Shown piece after piece: positions 1 to 11,887 of a stretch of 64,000 nucleotides of DNA. The translations under genes were made by a program, and so were the position numbers. The notes beneath the pieces were generated by a model that worked only from the letters and a program-made list of their open reading frames with translations, was not told the DNA's origin and did no database searches. How positions within the stretch are numbered: the first letter of the stretch is position 1; every line of letters starts with the position of its first letter. Source of the DNA: Rugalucina vietnamica (taxonomy: Eukaryota > Mollusca > Bivalvia > Lucinida > Lucinidae); contig OZ024869.1 of NCBI GenBank assembly GCA_964017185.1, forward strand, positions 6,346,501 through 6,410,500. Direction: 5' to 3'.

Positions 1-1380
1 TGCTGATTACATGGTCGTAGAACATTGTCCTAGCAATCATTTGATACCAATAATAGCTCTCTAGGTCTTTCAGTAGCCAAGATATGTGCGTTTTTCTACG
101 TATACCCCCATTATTTTTCTGTTTTCACAAAATTCAAAAGGTTTTGTTAATATTCTTCAAACAAAATATCAAATAACTTAAATATTGTAGTACAGGATGG
201 TATAATATTGCCATAGCAACCATTTGATACCATTTTAGCACTATAGGGCTTTTGACTGCTGAGATGCAAGTCATTTTGTAGGTTTACCCATATAAGTTTT
301 TAACTTTTTCCCTTAAATTTCTTAAGTTTTCATGAAAATTAATGAAACTGAAAATCAGATTATTCTTAAATCATACTTCAGGGTCATAGAACATTGCAAA
401 AGCATTCATTTGAAACCTCTTTCAGCATCTTGGATTTATTAATAGCTCTGGTACAAGCGATATTGTATGTATACACCCTATTTCTTCCACAATATTTCTC
501 CATTTTCTAATGTTTTTTTATTAATTTTCATGAATAAGCAAATTCAATGATTAAAGTATAAGGTATCAAGGTTAAATTGTTAGGTTCATGCATCACTATC
601 AGACCAACTATAGTATCCTAGAGCACGCTATTGGTGTGATGTATTTTTGTAGGTATTCTTTAGAATCATACTAGGGGTGGGTGTGAAGACTATGTCATTT
701 TACATCATGCAAACATGTTTATCATTGAGAACAATATTTTATGGCATTAAGGTGGTCCCTCTGACCGCACTGGCAGCTTTCAGAATTTTTCCCAGGGATG
801 AAGGATAGACCTTATAACCTATCCAATACCTTGCAATGGATATATTTTCCCTCCTTTTTCCTCAATTTCTATTAACTTCATTAATATTCATGAATATGCA
901 AATGAGATAATGTTCATATGGGCCCAGGTCATCAATAAATTTCCCATATGATATTACTGGTTCAATAACAAAGTGTCAGAATGACAGTTTGGGACTGAAA
1001 TTAGTTTATTTAAGGATTTTTAACGATTTTTCTGCCATTTTTAATGTTTTCATTAAAATTCATGAATATGTGAATTCGAAAATTTGCATTACTTACTAAA
1101 GAATAAAAGGGCTATGTCTAAGCTTTAAAATAAGACCAATTTCTGTGATCTAGGATAAGTAACAGTTGGGATATGGTCAATTTTCTATGACCATCCCCAT
1201 GCTCAAGAATTGTGTTAATGGTTGCCATGGAAACCATGCATTTTTTCATAGTGCAATTGAGTTTATCTTTGAGGACAAAAATTCTTTGCATTTCTGGGGT
1301 CCCAATGAACAATTTGGCACCCATGAAAAATTGTCCTGGGGGGGTGCAAGGTAGGTCAAATTAGCTCCCGGGGTAACTCA
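1..1380. repeat. Degenerate tandem repeat, period about 185 bases
   Basis: Related phrases recur: 'tagaacattgtcctagcaat' near 19, 'tataatattgccatagcaac' near 201 and 'tagaacattgcaaaagcatt' near 388, each followed by 'catttgataccat'-like sequence. Later units are more decayed, with recurring 'ttcatgaatatgcaaat'. The left end lies outside the window. No coding potential seen. Confidence 0.65.
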
Positions 1381-2150
1381 CAGTGAATTCTGTAGTGGTT
1401 TATGCCATAGCTAATGATCTGCAAAAATAATACCATTAAAAAGCCAGGCAAAGAATTGCTGGTTGATATAGAGCTTAACCAGACATGTTGTGTCACGACT
1501 CTTTCTTTTCTTTATATACTGCAACACCCCTCGCGAGGATTACGTGCAGTGGGTCAGTCCCATAAAATCGAGTCAGCATGACAGATATAGCCGATTTTGT
1601 GTTAGCCAGTTGGTCCAATATGACCTGGAGTGGCATCCTTTTTTTTGTGTGTGTGTGTGTTTTTTTGTTGTTGTTGTTTGTTTAAGTAAAATCAATATTG
1701 ATTAGACGCTTGTCCAGGTAGCTCTTAATTTTATTGGATTTTAACTGTAAATTGCAAATAATTACTCAACAACTGCTCAAACATATTAAGATATTGAAGC
1801 TGTTTGTAGAGGAATACATGTAAACATTTGTTCATTTTTGTTTTTTTTTCCTCATGCCAGATATGTTGTAGGAAGCGGACAAGAAACAATACATTTTATA
1901 TCATCCTTTTGACTCATGCACATGTGCAAGATGAGCATGTTTTCTCATTAGATACATAGCAGGGATGAATGGGTTGATTCGCATCTAAGAGGCTCAGCTG
2001 GCTAATTTGCATAGCTGCATTGAAAGGCCTGGAAGTGTAAGCAAAAGTAATGTCATCATCGACATGGACAAATACAAACTAAAAAAACAACAAAGTTTTC
2101 ATGTTTTTTAAGCAGTTTTCTTTCAGAACATCAGATCAGCTATAAACTAC
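1381..2150. other. Unassigned AT-rich sequence
   Basis: No gene, no recognisable element and no long repeat seen. There is a short GT run near 1646-1662. Confidence 0.5.
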
Positions 2151-2159
2151 ATTACGAAA

Positions 2160-2430
2160 TCTTGCCCATGCAATATACAGAGATTTTTTTTGCTTTAAAA
2201 ATTGAAAATTTTCAACTGAAAAAGGTTGATATTTTTCTTATTTTTGCTCAAAACATAGATTGTGGGTACACGTTAGAACCGCCTCGCTGAGGCGGTTGAA
2301 CCGTTCTAATGAGTACCCACAATCTATGTTTTGAAGCAAAAATAAGAAAAATAGATATACCCCTGCATACCCCAGTTTTGCTATATAAAAGTGGGGTTCA
2401 AGGGGTTATACATTACACAGACATATTTTC
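2160..2430 (+). repeat. Palindromic repeat family 'ATTGTGGGTAC', copy 1
   Basis: A long hairpin: 'aaaacatagattgtgggtac' (from 2252) is mirrored by 'gtacccacaatctatgtttt' (to about 2331), with a GC-rich inner stem ACCGCCTCGCTGAGGCGGT. It continues into 'tatacccctgcatacccca' and 'gtggggttcaaggggttata', themselves inverted. A second copy lies at 63333-63590 and a third, reversed and interrupted, at 55386-57145. Noncoding. Confidence 0.85.
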
Positions 2431-3289
2431 ATGATGCACGATTAAATGTTGTTTAAGTTGCTTCGTTTTGTTTGTTTAAATTTACAACAAAAGTCTGTAC
2501 CTTTATTTTTTGTCTTGGAATGAAAGCAAGTTAAAGGTTTTCTAAAAAGCTCTTTACTGAATTTATGCTGGGGAAAACAGCTGTACTGAAGAGATTGACT
2601 ATTTCTACTGCCGGCCTAGAATTATAATACTTCTTTGGTTTGAAGAGGTCAATAGAAAAAAGCAATGCATTGAAGGAAACAAGGCAAATACCTGCACCCC
2701 CCCCCCACCCCGACCCACCCACACACACATGTTTACTAACTTTCTCTTTTAGTTATTGTAACTTTTGCTGTTTGCAGCTCAAATTAAGCACCATTCGTAA
2801 ACCTTGTGGGTCCGCGCACATGAATCCTAGGAAAAATGGTTGTCACATGCTGTCCCACATTTTTTGTCACAAACTTTACGTAGCATGGTTTAAAATCAAA
2901 AGAACAGCTATGGTCATCCTGAACCTTGGCTTAAAGTCACATCTGAAAGTCTGAAGAAGCTGGCACCATGGACAAACACATGACCCCCAGTTTAAAGGAA
3001 GAGTTGCTGAATGTGACTTAAAGTCATATAAATTTTCTATCTAGGAGTGTATGCCGGTACTAGCGTATGCTGGTACTTAGGAGTGTATGCTGGTACTTAT
3101 TGTATTAGCTTCTGGCAATTGGTTTCCTCTTTACCATTTGAATATAGCTTTAACTTAAATTAAGGCCACTTGAAAATTTGTTTGTATAGATCAACAAAAT
3201 ACAAGTGTCATCTTTTAAGAATCATATGTAGTCATCCTGTCTGTTGTATCATATAATCAAGGGTTTTTTTCTTGAGATGGCATCACATC
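2431..3289. other. Unassigned sequence
   Basis: No gene recognised. A C-rich/CA-rich run (2697-2728) and a short direct repeat of 'aggagtgtatgctggtactt' (3043-3098) are the only structures seen. Confidence 0.5.
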
Positions 3290-4157
3290 TTTACAGAACA
3301 TGGTGCTTTCCACCATGGCGGCCATCTTGGTCATGTGACCTTGACCATTCATATAAATTATTCTCCCTTCCTAAGAATGCTCCACATGAAGTTTGGCTTT
3401 GATTGGCCAAGTGGTATCAGAGAAGAAGATCTTTGAATATTATGGTAATATACATGTATATTGCCCCGGGGTGGGGGCAGACCTGCCCCTGGGATACATT
3501 TATTTTCAGAATCATAAATATTCAGTCCATTTGCCCATTTCCATTAAGTTCTTCCCCATTTAATTACATTTTGACAATTTTCCCATTCAAATGGATGGGC
3601 TCCCATTGTTGACCTTGCCGTAAGATAGGTCAAGGTCATCCCAGGGCCATGATTTATATAAACTTTGAAGAGCTCCTCCCCTTGATGCTTCATGCCAGGT
3701 TTCAAAATCTTAAGCCTTCTGGTTCTGGAGAAGAAGATTTTTTAAAGGTTTTTGCTATTCATAGCCATGGCGGCCATCTTGGTTATGTGACCTTGACTAT
3801 AAATACAAACTTTCATTTTCCCATCCCAAGGATACTACATATAAAATTTGGCTTTGATTGGTCAAGCTTTTACTGAGAAAAAATTAAGTTCTACATTTAA
3901 TTTGTAAATAACCTTTGGCCAAGGTCAAGAAATGACCTTGACCTTTAACACTCACAACACTTCATTAGCTCAACATGTTGTCTGTAACTACCAACTTTCA
4001 GGTCACAGACTACAAAACCTCCTGAAAAATTCAATGTTTTCACTTTTTTTTTATTGAAAAGCCTATGTAACCAAAATTGACCTTGCTGTAAAATAGGTCA
4101 AGGTCAACCCAAGGACATGATTTATATAAACTATGAGTCCCCGATGCTACACACCAA
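3290..4157 (-). mobile_element. Rolling-circle-like repeat (AGCTCACCTGAGCC family), outer copy, first part
   Basis: Carries the family hallmarks in reverse orientation: 'ccatggcggccatcttggtc', 'ggccaagtggtatcagagaa', 'gttgaccttgccgtaag' and repeated GACCTTGACC motifs. The end that should read CCAGAGGACCAATGG is missing, so the copy is truncated here. It stops in mid-unit at 4157 and resumes at 11614, where a 7.46 kb element is inserted. Confidence 0.75.
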
Positions 4158-5028
4158 CAGAGTGGATTCTAGGATTTTGTCAAGATGGGCCAACTCCCCC
4201 CTCACACTCTCAAAAAGGGGCCAAGGTTGAATCAAATTGGGGGTCATACGAGTCGGCATTTTCTCAGGAAGATTTACATGAATGGTCACTCATGTGACTA
4301 ACCAACAGCAGTTATTTTCAGTCACAAATCATCAAGATGCCAAATAGTTAATCTTGGATATAGATCCACCAAGTTAATGGTCAATTAAAAATGAATATGT
4401 AGATTTTAATATTTCAAGCCATTTGCACCAGGGTGTAAGTCATAACACACTTCAAAGTCTATTGACTGTCTGCTGCTCTGTGTCTGCACTGTTTTCTCTG
4501 GACTTTCTGTTGGGACCTTTTGTTATATTGTTTTCCTTTTCCTTGTGAGTAATATTACTGAATACACACTAATAAAAAAAAGGCTTTCATCTTCGTAAAC
4601 TATTAAAGTAAAAACAAGGGAAACAACTCAAAAATAATAAAACAGGAAGAAAACATCACGAAAAATTAGTGCCTTCAATAAATCATCATTTTCGCCCAAG
4701 CCATTCAATTTAACTGATATAATTACTTTTGCGGTAGTTAGTACATTCCTCTGTCAGAGCATTTCGATTCTTCTAGCTATTGTTAACTCGTCCGTCGGAC
4801 AAATCAAATCAACTCTCTCTCAAACCAGAGGACCAATGGTCCTATAAACGCTCACCTGAGATCTGGGATATGTGACAAGTTGACCTTGCCATAAAATGGG
4901 TCAAGGTCATCCCAGGGTCATGATTTATATAAACTTTATAAAGCTCTATTGCCTGATGCTTCATGCTAAGTTTCAAAATCACAGGCCTTCCGGTTCTGGA
5001 GAAATAGATTTTTAATGGTTTTTGCTAT

Positions 5029-5930
5029 TTATAGGGTTGAGTGGTCATTCAATCAAAGTGTGAAAATCATTTTGCTATTGTGTGAAATTATACTCATTGA
5101 GAAAGAAGGAGCACCACTTTTTTTTTTGCCTCCTTTGCCTTGTTTATTTTATGGACGCCATTGGCTTATCTGGTGCTTTGGTGGCGCGGTAGAGTCTGGA
5201 CAGATGTCGTGAAAGCGGTTTCTGTTGGGTTCTACATGGGCTACTGTAGCACTTATTGAGTGATTTTGATACAAGCAGCCAGTGGCAGATGAGCCAAATG
5301 GATGGCAAGTATCATGGTTCTCCTTCTTCTTCAACTGAGTGAGTGTGTAAAAAGTGATTCAGTTTCATCAGGATGCTCACAACATCGAATAAATGTTAGA
5401 CCGCTGTTTATCATGGACAATCGGTATTGTTTAAATGAAATTGCAGACAAACACAACTCCGGGGCTTTACAACTTTTGACCAGTATACTACGCTAAATAC
5501 GACGAGACTATGTTACGCAATCTAGGAATGTCACCTGTATACACCTTAACATGATTTGAGGTGGCAAGTTCGCCATGTCAGGGGGAAAATGTGACTCGTA
5601 TGCACGTATGTGCATATAATTTTGAAGACTTAGATCAGCAACTGTCTGTTCCTTATCTGATCACTGTTCATGCAAGGGACTAATCGTACATTCTTTGCAG
5701 AGATTGGTTTTTGCATAGCATAGCTATTTGTTCTTAATTTGTGAAAGGCAAAGAAGTGGATCAGACTGCATAAATCATGTGGATTGGTCGATTTCCTTGC
5801 ATTTCACATTTTATATTAAATGGCATGCGTTTTGGCTAAGTATAGGGGCCTTGCAGAGTTTGTGTATCTCAGTTGATTAGTTGTGAAGTAATGAGCAATG
5901 ACCTGTATACACATGTAGCTATGATAAGCC
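5029..5930. other. Unassigned sequence inside the nested insertion
   Basis: The repeat unit stops at about 5034 ('gctatttatag') and unrelated sequence follows. No gene recognised; short open frames here show no family features. About 110 bases of the repeat unit are missing between 5034 and 8641, so the insertion came with a deletion or was not a simple transposition. Confidence 0.5.
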
Positions 5931-5932
5931 AG

Positions 5933-5934
<2 letters not shown>

Positions 5935-5996
<62 letters not shown>
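5935..5996. repeat. (TTA)n microsatellite
   Basis: About 20 uninterrupted TTA/ATT units. No coding role. Confidence 0.98.
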
Positions 5997-6492
5997 GGAC
6001 ATTGAAGAAAACATTTTGATTTTTAACTAGCATTTTCTGTGTCTGTTCTTTGCTTTTTTTTCTCTTTCACCCTTTCACGATATTATGACACTGATTGTGT
6101 TCATGATATTCTGATTGTAACATAAATTACGTTTTTGCGTGGCGAGGGCTTGAATCACACTCGTTTATAAGATATTATTAATAAATCGGTCAAAAATGGA
6201 GCCGCGCTGTGAGAAATTAACAGCTGTAGCTAAACAATGTTTGGACGCCTTTGTTTTTTCGCATGTCTGTTTTGCAACATTTGCGTCTTCTGTAATTTGG
6301 TTTTGTCGAGAACTCCATTTGTGACTTCATCCTCTAGCATGCGATGCGGCTCCATTATAAAATTATAAAATACATGTATAGGTCGTAAATGTTTTTTACT
6401 GATGTTAAATCCTATATTGAAATTCTAAAGTTTCATAAGTTTTCTTGATTTTTTGTTCACAAAATCTCAAACTCTTTATTTTATGGTATCAT

Positions 6493-6525
6493 TTCTTCTC
6501 TTCTTCTTCTTCTTCTTCTTCTTTT
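6493..6525. repeat. (TTC)n microsatellite
   Basis: A short run of TTC units upstream of the LINE reading frame, possibly within its 5' UTR. Confidence 0.9.
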
Positions 6526-6639
6526 TCTCCTCCCGAAGTGCTTTTGATTCAGTGCCAGCTGTCGTGGTGAGATTTCAAAAAGTATGCGGTTTTTCGACAT
6601 GCTCCAAATTTCAGCATTTGATTCTGACATTGTACCAGA

Positions 6640-8325
6640 ATGGGTAGCGACATAGCCAGCTGGAGAATGTCGATAGGTCTTTTCTATGGTGTAATGTATG
6701 GGATGGTCACAAAAAGCTACATAGGTAAGATATCACTGAATTTCACTTCCCTTTTCATAGTCTCTTTATATATAAGAAGACTGGTCTATACATTAGGTAT
6801 AAATGTTTATGAAAGTATTTCTAATATGGAAACAGCTACATATATCATTGTCCAGTTACTTTTAATACTGTCAGGTGACATTGAATTAAATCCGGGTCCA
6901 ACCAATTTACGTGAACACAGCGTTTCTTTTCTTCATTGTAATATGCGCAGTATTCGCAATAAATTAGAGCACATAATTGATAATTTTTGTGATTTTGATT
7001 GTCTAAGTTTTACGGAAACTCATCTTGACGATAATATCGATAATGCGGAAATTTTTCTTACAACCGACTTCTCTGCACCGTATCGCAAAGATAGAACAAA
7101 TCACGGCGGTGGCATCTTGGTTTATATTAACAATAACTTAATGCATAAAAGAAGACAAGACCTAGAAATATTTTGGGAAGAATCGATTTGGGTCGAACTT
7201 AAAATAAATAAACAACCATACCTCTTAGGTACATTTTATAGCCCTAAAACACAGGATCAAACGTTTTTTAATGCTTTAGACCAAAATATTGAAAAGGCAA
7301 TGGAAATTAGCCAAAACATCATTATTTTAGGTGATCTGAATGAGGACTTATTGAATGTAAACTATAGACATCTCCATGACGTTTTGCTTACGAATTCATT
7401 ACAAAATGTTATTGATCAGCCAACAAGGGAAAACGCACTTTTGGACCCTATCATTGTTCCTAACAATTTAACTGTTTATGATTCTGGAGTTTTGCCTACC
7501 CCGCATCACATATCTGACCATTTTGCTAACTACATAGTCCTTCCTCATGATTATTCTGTTTCGTCTGTGTATACTCGCAGAGTATGGTTTTATAAGAGGG
7601 CTGATTTCGCAAAGCTTGATAATAATTTAAGATCATTTGATTGGAAATGTCTTTCAGAAGGATCTGTTAACGATTCTTGTACTTTGTTTACAAATAAATT
7701 TATGGACTTTGTTAATGAATGTATACCACATAAAGATGTCACAATAAGGCCTAATGATAAACCGTGGTACGATTCGGAAATTCGTAAATATTCCAGAAAG
7801 CGCGATCGTCAAAAATCAAAAGCTACTAAGTCAGGTCTGCAGACCGATTGGACTAAATACAAATTACTTCGTAACAAAGTAAACAATTTGAAAAAACATG
7901 CGAAAGAAACGTTTTATAATAACTTGGAATTATCCTTACTTTCAAATTTTAGTAACAATAAAAAAGAATTTTGGAAAATTGTCAAACATTTCACTTCTAA
8001 AAAGGATACAGTATCATCAATTCCTCCCCTCAGCACAACTAATACGTCTGGTACACATATTTTACATGTTACTGATGAAGAAAAGGCCAACTATTTGAAT
8101 AATTATTTTGCTGCCATCTCGACATTGGACGACTCGAATGCAGATTTACCCCCTTTTTATGAACTTACAGATAAAGTATTAGATAAAATCGACATCACTG
8201 AAGATGAAATTAGAGATGGTCTAAATACAATTTTGTATGGAAAATCTACTCTAAATGATGACGATAATTATTTTCTATTTCAGGCTGTCCAACAGTACAT
8301 AAAGGATACAAGGCGCTTTGTGTAG
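6640..8325 (+). CDS. LINE ORF: 2A-like peptide plus APE-type endonuclease, truncated before reverse transcriptase
   Basis: Residues 1-78 are hydrophobic, with a stretch ATYIIVQLLLILS just before GDIELNPGP (79-87), a 2A-like ribosome-skipping motif (DxExNPGP). The endonuclease follows: CNMRSIRNK, TETHLDD, YRKDRTNHGGG, ILGDLNED and the catalytic SDHF (residues of the APE fold that nicks target DNA). Lysine-rich linker and then EEKANYLNNYFA, the sequence that normally precedes the reverse transcriptase. The frame then leaves the family pattern after YGKST and stops at TAG 8323-8325. Family knowledge: 2A-like peptides are documented in APE-type LINEs of invertebrates. Whether this copy is expressed is unknown; without RT it cannot retrotranspose itself. 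Confidence 0.85.
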   Translation: MGSDIASWRMSIGLFYGVMYGMVTKSYIGKISLNFTSLFIVSLYIRRLVYTLGINVYESISNMETATYIIVQLLLILSGDIELNPGPTNLREHSVSFLHCNMRSIRNKLEHIIDNFCDFDCLSFTETHLDDNIDNAEIFLTTDFSAPYRKDRTNHGGGILVYINNNLMHKRRQDLEIFWEESIWVELKINKQPYLLGTFYSPKTQDQTFFNALDQNIEKAMEISQNIIILGDLNEDLLNVNYRHLHDVLLTNSLQNVIDQPTRENALLDPIIVPNNLTVYDSGVLPTPHHISDHFANYIVLPHDYSVSSVYTRRVWFYKRADFAKLDNNLRSFDWKCLSEGSVNDSCTLFTNKFMDFVNECIPHKDVTIRPNDKPWYDSEIRKYSRKRDRQKSKATKSGLQTDWTKYKLLRNKVNNLKKHAKETFYNNLELSLLSNFSNNKKEFWKIVKHFTSKKDTVSSIPPLSTTNTSGTHILHVTDEEKANYLNNYFAAISTLDDSNADLPPFYELTDKVLDKIDITEDEIRDGLNTILYGKSTLNDDDNYFLFQAVQQYIKDTRRFV

Positions 8326-8400
8326 TCACTGTATGACGAATAAGTCCCATACTTCGTCCAGTTTTGATTTCTCCAAACCGACATCTGACACTGAAACTAC

Positions 8401-8403
<3 letters not shown>

Positions 8404-8472
<69 letters not shown>
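8404..8472. repeat. (CT)n microsatellite in the LINE 3' UTR
   Basis: Uninterrupted TC/CT dinucleotides for about 69 bases. Confidence 0.98.
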
Positions 8473-8474
<2 letters not shown>

Positions 8475-10590
8475 GTTAAAATATTAGAAAATAGGTATAT
8501 GCATTGTATAACTTTTTGTTTATGTTTGCCATGTACGCTGTTGTTGTAAATATGTTGTAGGGGACGGGCTGTAATTAATGTTGTCAGAACTTGTTGCCCA
8601 ACCCCTTTGTAAGTTTGACAATAAAATATGTTTAAACTAGCGTTTTCAGAGAGGTAGATGTTTGAATATTATGGTCATATACATGTATATAGCCCCAGGG
8701 CAGGGGCAGACAACCTCCTGGAGTCAAATTTTTTTCCATAAACATAAATTTTCTGTCCATTTGCATACTCCCAGCAAGTTTCCCCCATTTAATTCCATTT
8801 TACTATTTTTTCCCCTTCGAATGGATTAGTGACCTAAGTTGACCTTGCCGTAAAATAGGCCAAGGTCATCCCAGGGTCATGATATATATAAATTTTGTAG
8901 AGCTCCATTGCCTGCTGCTTCATGCCAAGTTTCAAAATCATATGCCTTCTGGTTCTGGACAAGAAGATTTTCAAAGGTTTTTGCTATTTATAGCCATGGC
9001 AGCCATCTTGGTCATGTGACCTTGACCATTTATACAAATTTTCATTCCCTCTTTCTAAGAATGCTCCACATAAAGTTTGGCTTTGATTGGCCAAGCGGTT
9101 TCAGAGAAGAAGATGTTTGAATATTATGGTCAAATACATGTATATAGCCCCGGGGCAGGGACAGACAACCCCCTGGGCCCAAAATGCTTTCTTAAACATA
9201 AATTTTCTGTCCATTTGCTCGTTCCTAGCAAGTTTTGTGCCATTAAATGAAATTTTCCTATTTTTCCCATTCAAATGCATGGGTGACCTAAGTTGACCTT
9301 GCCGTAAAAAAGGTCAAGGTCATCCCATGGTCATGATTTATATAGACTTTGTAGAGCTCCATTAACTGATGCTTCACACCAAGTTTCAAAATCATTGGCC
9401 TTCTGGTTCTGGAGAAGATTTTTAAATGTTTTTTTCTATTTATAGCCATGGTGGCCATCTTGGTCATGTGACCTTGACCATTTATATAAACTTTCTTTCC
9501 CCCTTCCCAAGGATGCTCCATATGAAGTTTGGCTTTGATTGACCAAGCGGTTTCAGGGGAGAAGATGTTTCATTATTATGGAAATATACATGTATATAGC
9601 CCCGGGGCAGGGGCAGACAACCCTGCCCATTTCCTGCAAGACTTTCACTTTAAATGACATTTTAAAAGTTTTCCCTATTCAAATGCATTGGCGACCTATG
9701 TTGACCTTGCCGTAAAAAAGGTCAAGGTCATCACAGGGTCATGATTTATATACACATTGTAGTACTTGAGCCATCGATACTTCATGCCAAGTTTTTTTGA
9801 AATCGATCCACCAGTTCTGGAGAAGATTTTTGAAGGGTTTTTACCATATATGGGCATTGCGGCCATCTTGATCATGTGACCTGGATTATTTATATACACA
9901 TTGATTACCCCTTCCTATTGATGCTTCACATAAAATTTGGCTTTGATTGGCCAACCGGTTTCAGAGGAGATGATGTTTGAATATTATGGTAATATACATG
10001 TATATTGCCATAGGGTTGGGGCATATGAGCCCCTGGGGTCCAATTTTTTTTTTCAGAATCATTAATATTCAGTCCTACTGCCCATTTCCTGCAAGACTTT
10101 CACTTTAAATGACATTTTAAAAGTTTTCCCCATTCAAATGCATTGGCGACCTATGTTGACCTTGCCGTAAAATAGGTCAAGGTCATCACAGGGTCATGAT
10201 TTATATAAACATTGTAGTGCTTGAGCCATCAATGCTTCATGCCAAGTTTCGTTGAAATCAGTCCACCGGTTCTGGAGAAGAAGATTTTTGAAGGGTTTTT
10301 ACCATATATGGGCATGGCGGCCATTTTGGTCATGTGACCTGGATTTCTTATATACACATTGGTTCCCCCTTCCTATAGATGCTTCATATAAAATTTGGCT
10401 TTGGTAGGCCAAGCGGTTTCAGAGAAGAAGATCTTTGAAATTGTGGACGGACGACGGACGGACGACGGACGGACGCCGGATCATGGCCATCCTATAAGCT
10501 CACCTTGTGAGCCTGTCCGACGGACGGACGGACGCCGGATCATGGCCATCCTATAGGCTCACCTTGTGAGCCTAACGGCTCAGGTGAGCT

Positions 10591-11598
10591 AAAAAAAAGA
10601 TAACTTCAATGATGGGAATACAGTAAATATGCTAAGGTGATGGTTGGTGGCGGGCAGTGTAGTTCTATCATTGGAGTCTGGTGATGGTAATACCCTTACT
10701 CGGGGTTAAAACGAGGTGCGCCGATAAGTCAACGGCGGAACACTACGAACATACATACATACATACATACATACATACAATGGCATGTTTTCAAGCCATT
10801 TCTTTCGAAACAAGAAGTCAAACTTTTGTTTCCTTTTCGGTGGGTCTTGGGCATGTTCAGCGCAACATTCGAGGACTGTGGCACTGGAGGTCTCAGCCTC
10901 ATCAATGCCGATTCCCTGTCTTTTAGTTATCACAAGCCAAGAAAGAATAAATATCTACTCCATCTTCTTCTTCTTCTGATTCGTATAAGCCTCCTATATG
11001 TAGGAGCACCCCTGTACTCAGGGTAGGTTTACGTTGATTGTTATTGAGTGTCTCTGGGCTATTTCTGGGGAAAAACTTATCGGTACATCAGATTAGGTGT
11101 TATCTTCCGGGCCACCATCTTCAATACTTCGAAGAAGTGATAGTCTCTTATTGTAAAGTTTATAGCACAAATTTCTGGATAGTTTCTCGACCTCTAATAT
11201 GTTATGAATGTCCAAGAACAGATTGGAGAACTCGCGGCAGTCAATTATTAACTGGACAATACTCTCTTTTGTGGTGAAGACATTACACCAGACATCGGGC
11301 CCCACTTTGTTTTTTGTGTCAACGAAAGTGAAAGAAGAAAAGCATATGTGCGTGCGTTAACCGTCTCAGCCAATAGAATTGAAGTCTCGGTCAAATCTCG
11401 GACCACAAGATCGACGGAAATTAGCGGAAAAGAACGGAAATTAACTACCAAAATGTTACTGAAAAGAACCACAATATGCACAAAACTAACAAAAATGCGC
11501 CACTTCTCGGTACTTTGCGGGATCGTCGGCGAACCAAGATCACAATTGTGCGCCAAATGAAAATTACAAAATAAGCGGGATTTTCACACTCCAGCGCT
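10591..11598. other. Right body of the 4158-11613 TIR element
   Basis: Unique sequence with an (ACAT)n run at 10749-10779. Open frames of up to about 100 codons occur on both strands (for example 11248-11556 minus), but none shows a transposase motif or any family I recognise. Confidence 0.5.
10749..10779. repeat. (ACAT)n microsatellite
   Basis: About eight ACAT units in tandem. Confidence 0.95.
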
Positions 11599-11613
11599 CT
11601 AGAATCCACTCTG

Positions 11614-11887
11614 CACCAAGTTTCATTGAAATCGGTCCACCGGTTCCAGAGAAGATTTTTTTATGGTTTTTACCATATATGGGCATGGCGGCCATCTTGG
11701 TCATGTGACCTGGACCATTTATATAAACTTTCGTCCCCCTTTCCTAAGGATGCTCCACATGAAGTTTGGCTTTGATTGGCCCAGCGGTTTCAGAGGAGAT
11801 CTTTGAAATTTTAGACAGACGATGGACGGACGACGGAGCATGGCCATCCTATAAGCTCACCTTTTGAGCCTTCGGCTCAGGTGAGTT
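11614..11887 (-). mobile_element. Rolling-circle-like repeat, outer copy, second part
   Basis: Continues exactly where 4157 stops (CACCAAGTTTCATTG). It includes 'gggcatggcggccatcttgg', the 'ggacggacgacgg' block and the terminal stem 'aagctcaccttttgagcctt' with 'cggctcaggtgagtt'. This is the element's 5' end on the minus strand. Confidence 0.85.

Larger units (their letters stand above)
6640..8640 (+). mobile_element. Non-LTR retrotransposon (CR1-like), endonuclease only, reverse transcriptase missing
   Basis: Contains a 561-codon open frame (6640-8325) with a 2A-like peptide and an APE endonuclease but no reverse transcriptase, followed by a 3' UTR with a (CT)n tract and a 3' end 'gacaataaaatatgtttaaa' at about 8618-8637. 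The element resembles full-length bivalve CR1-like LINEs up to the start of the reverse transcriptase and then jumps to the 3' end, so it is an internally deleted copy. The 5' limit is unknown and may lie several hundred bases before 6640. Confidence 0.8.
4825..10590 (-). mobile_element. Rolling-circle-like repeat (AGCTCACCTGAGCC family), nested copy with several tandem units
   Basis: On the minus strand it runs from AGCTCACCTGAGCC (10590) to the 3' hairpin and CTGG (4825-4828 read CCAG on +). Between are tandem units seen at about 8640, 9090, 9550, 9960 and 10400, each with 'ccatggcggccatcttgg', 'ggccaagcggtttcagag', 'acatgtatatagccccgggg' and GACCTTGCCGTAAAA. The terminal CCGTCC-rich block with the 'ggctcacaaggtgagct' stem is duplicated at 10441-10590. 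A 3.6 kb segment (5035-8640) carrying a LINE interrupts it. Confidence 0.8.
4158..11613. mobile_element. TIR DNA element (CAGAGTGGATTCTAG) with 6-bp target duplication, swollen by nested insertions
   Basis: The 15-base inverted ends CAGAGTGGATTCTAG (4158-4172) and CTAGAATCCACTCTG (11599-11613) are flanked by identical CACCAA (4152-4157 and 11614-11619). The sequence outside joins into one continuous repeat unit (gatgctacacaccaa + gtttcattg). Its own sequence is only 4158-4824 plus 10591-11613, about 1.69 kb, because another repeat sits inside. No transposase recognised. CAG ends with a 6-bp duplication would fit a hAT-like non-autonomous element, but I cannot assign the superfamily. Confidence 0.85.

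Noticed and set aside
11248-11556. 102-codon minus-strand frame as the transposase of the 4158-11613 element
   Set aside because: No transposase motif or catalytic triad is visible and the element's own sequence is only 1.69 kb.
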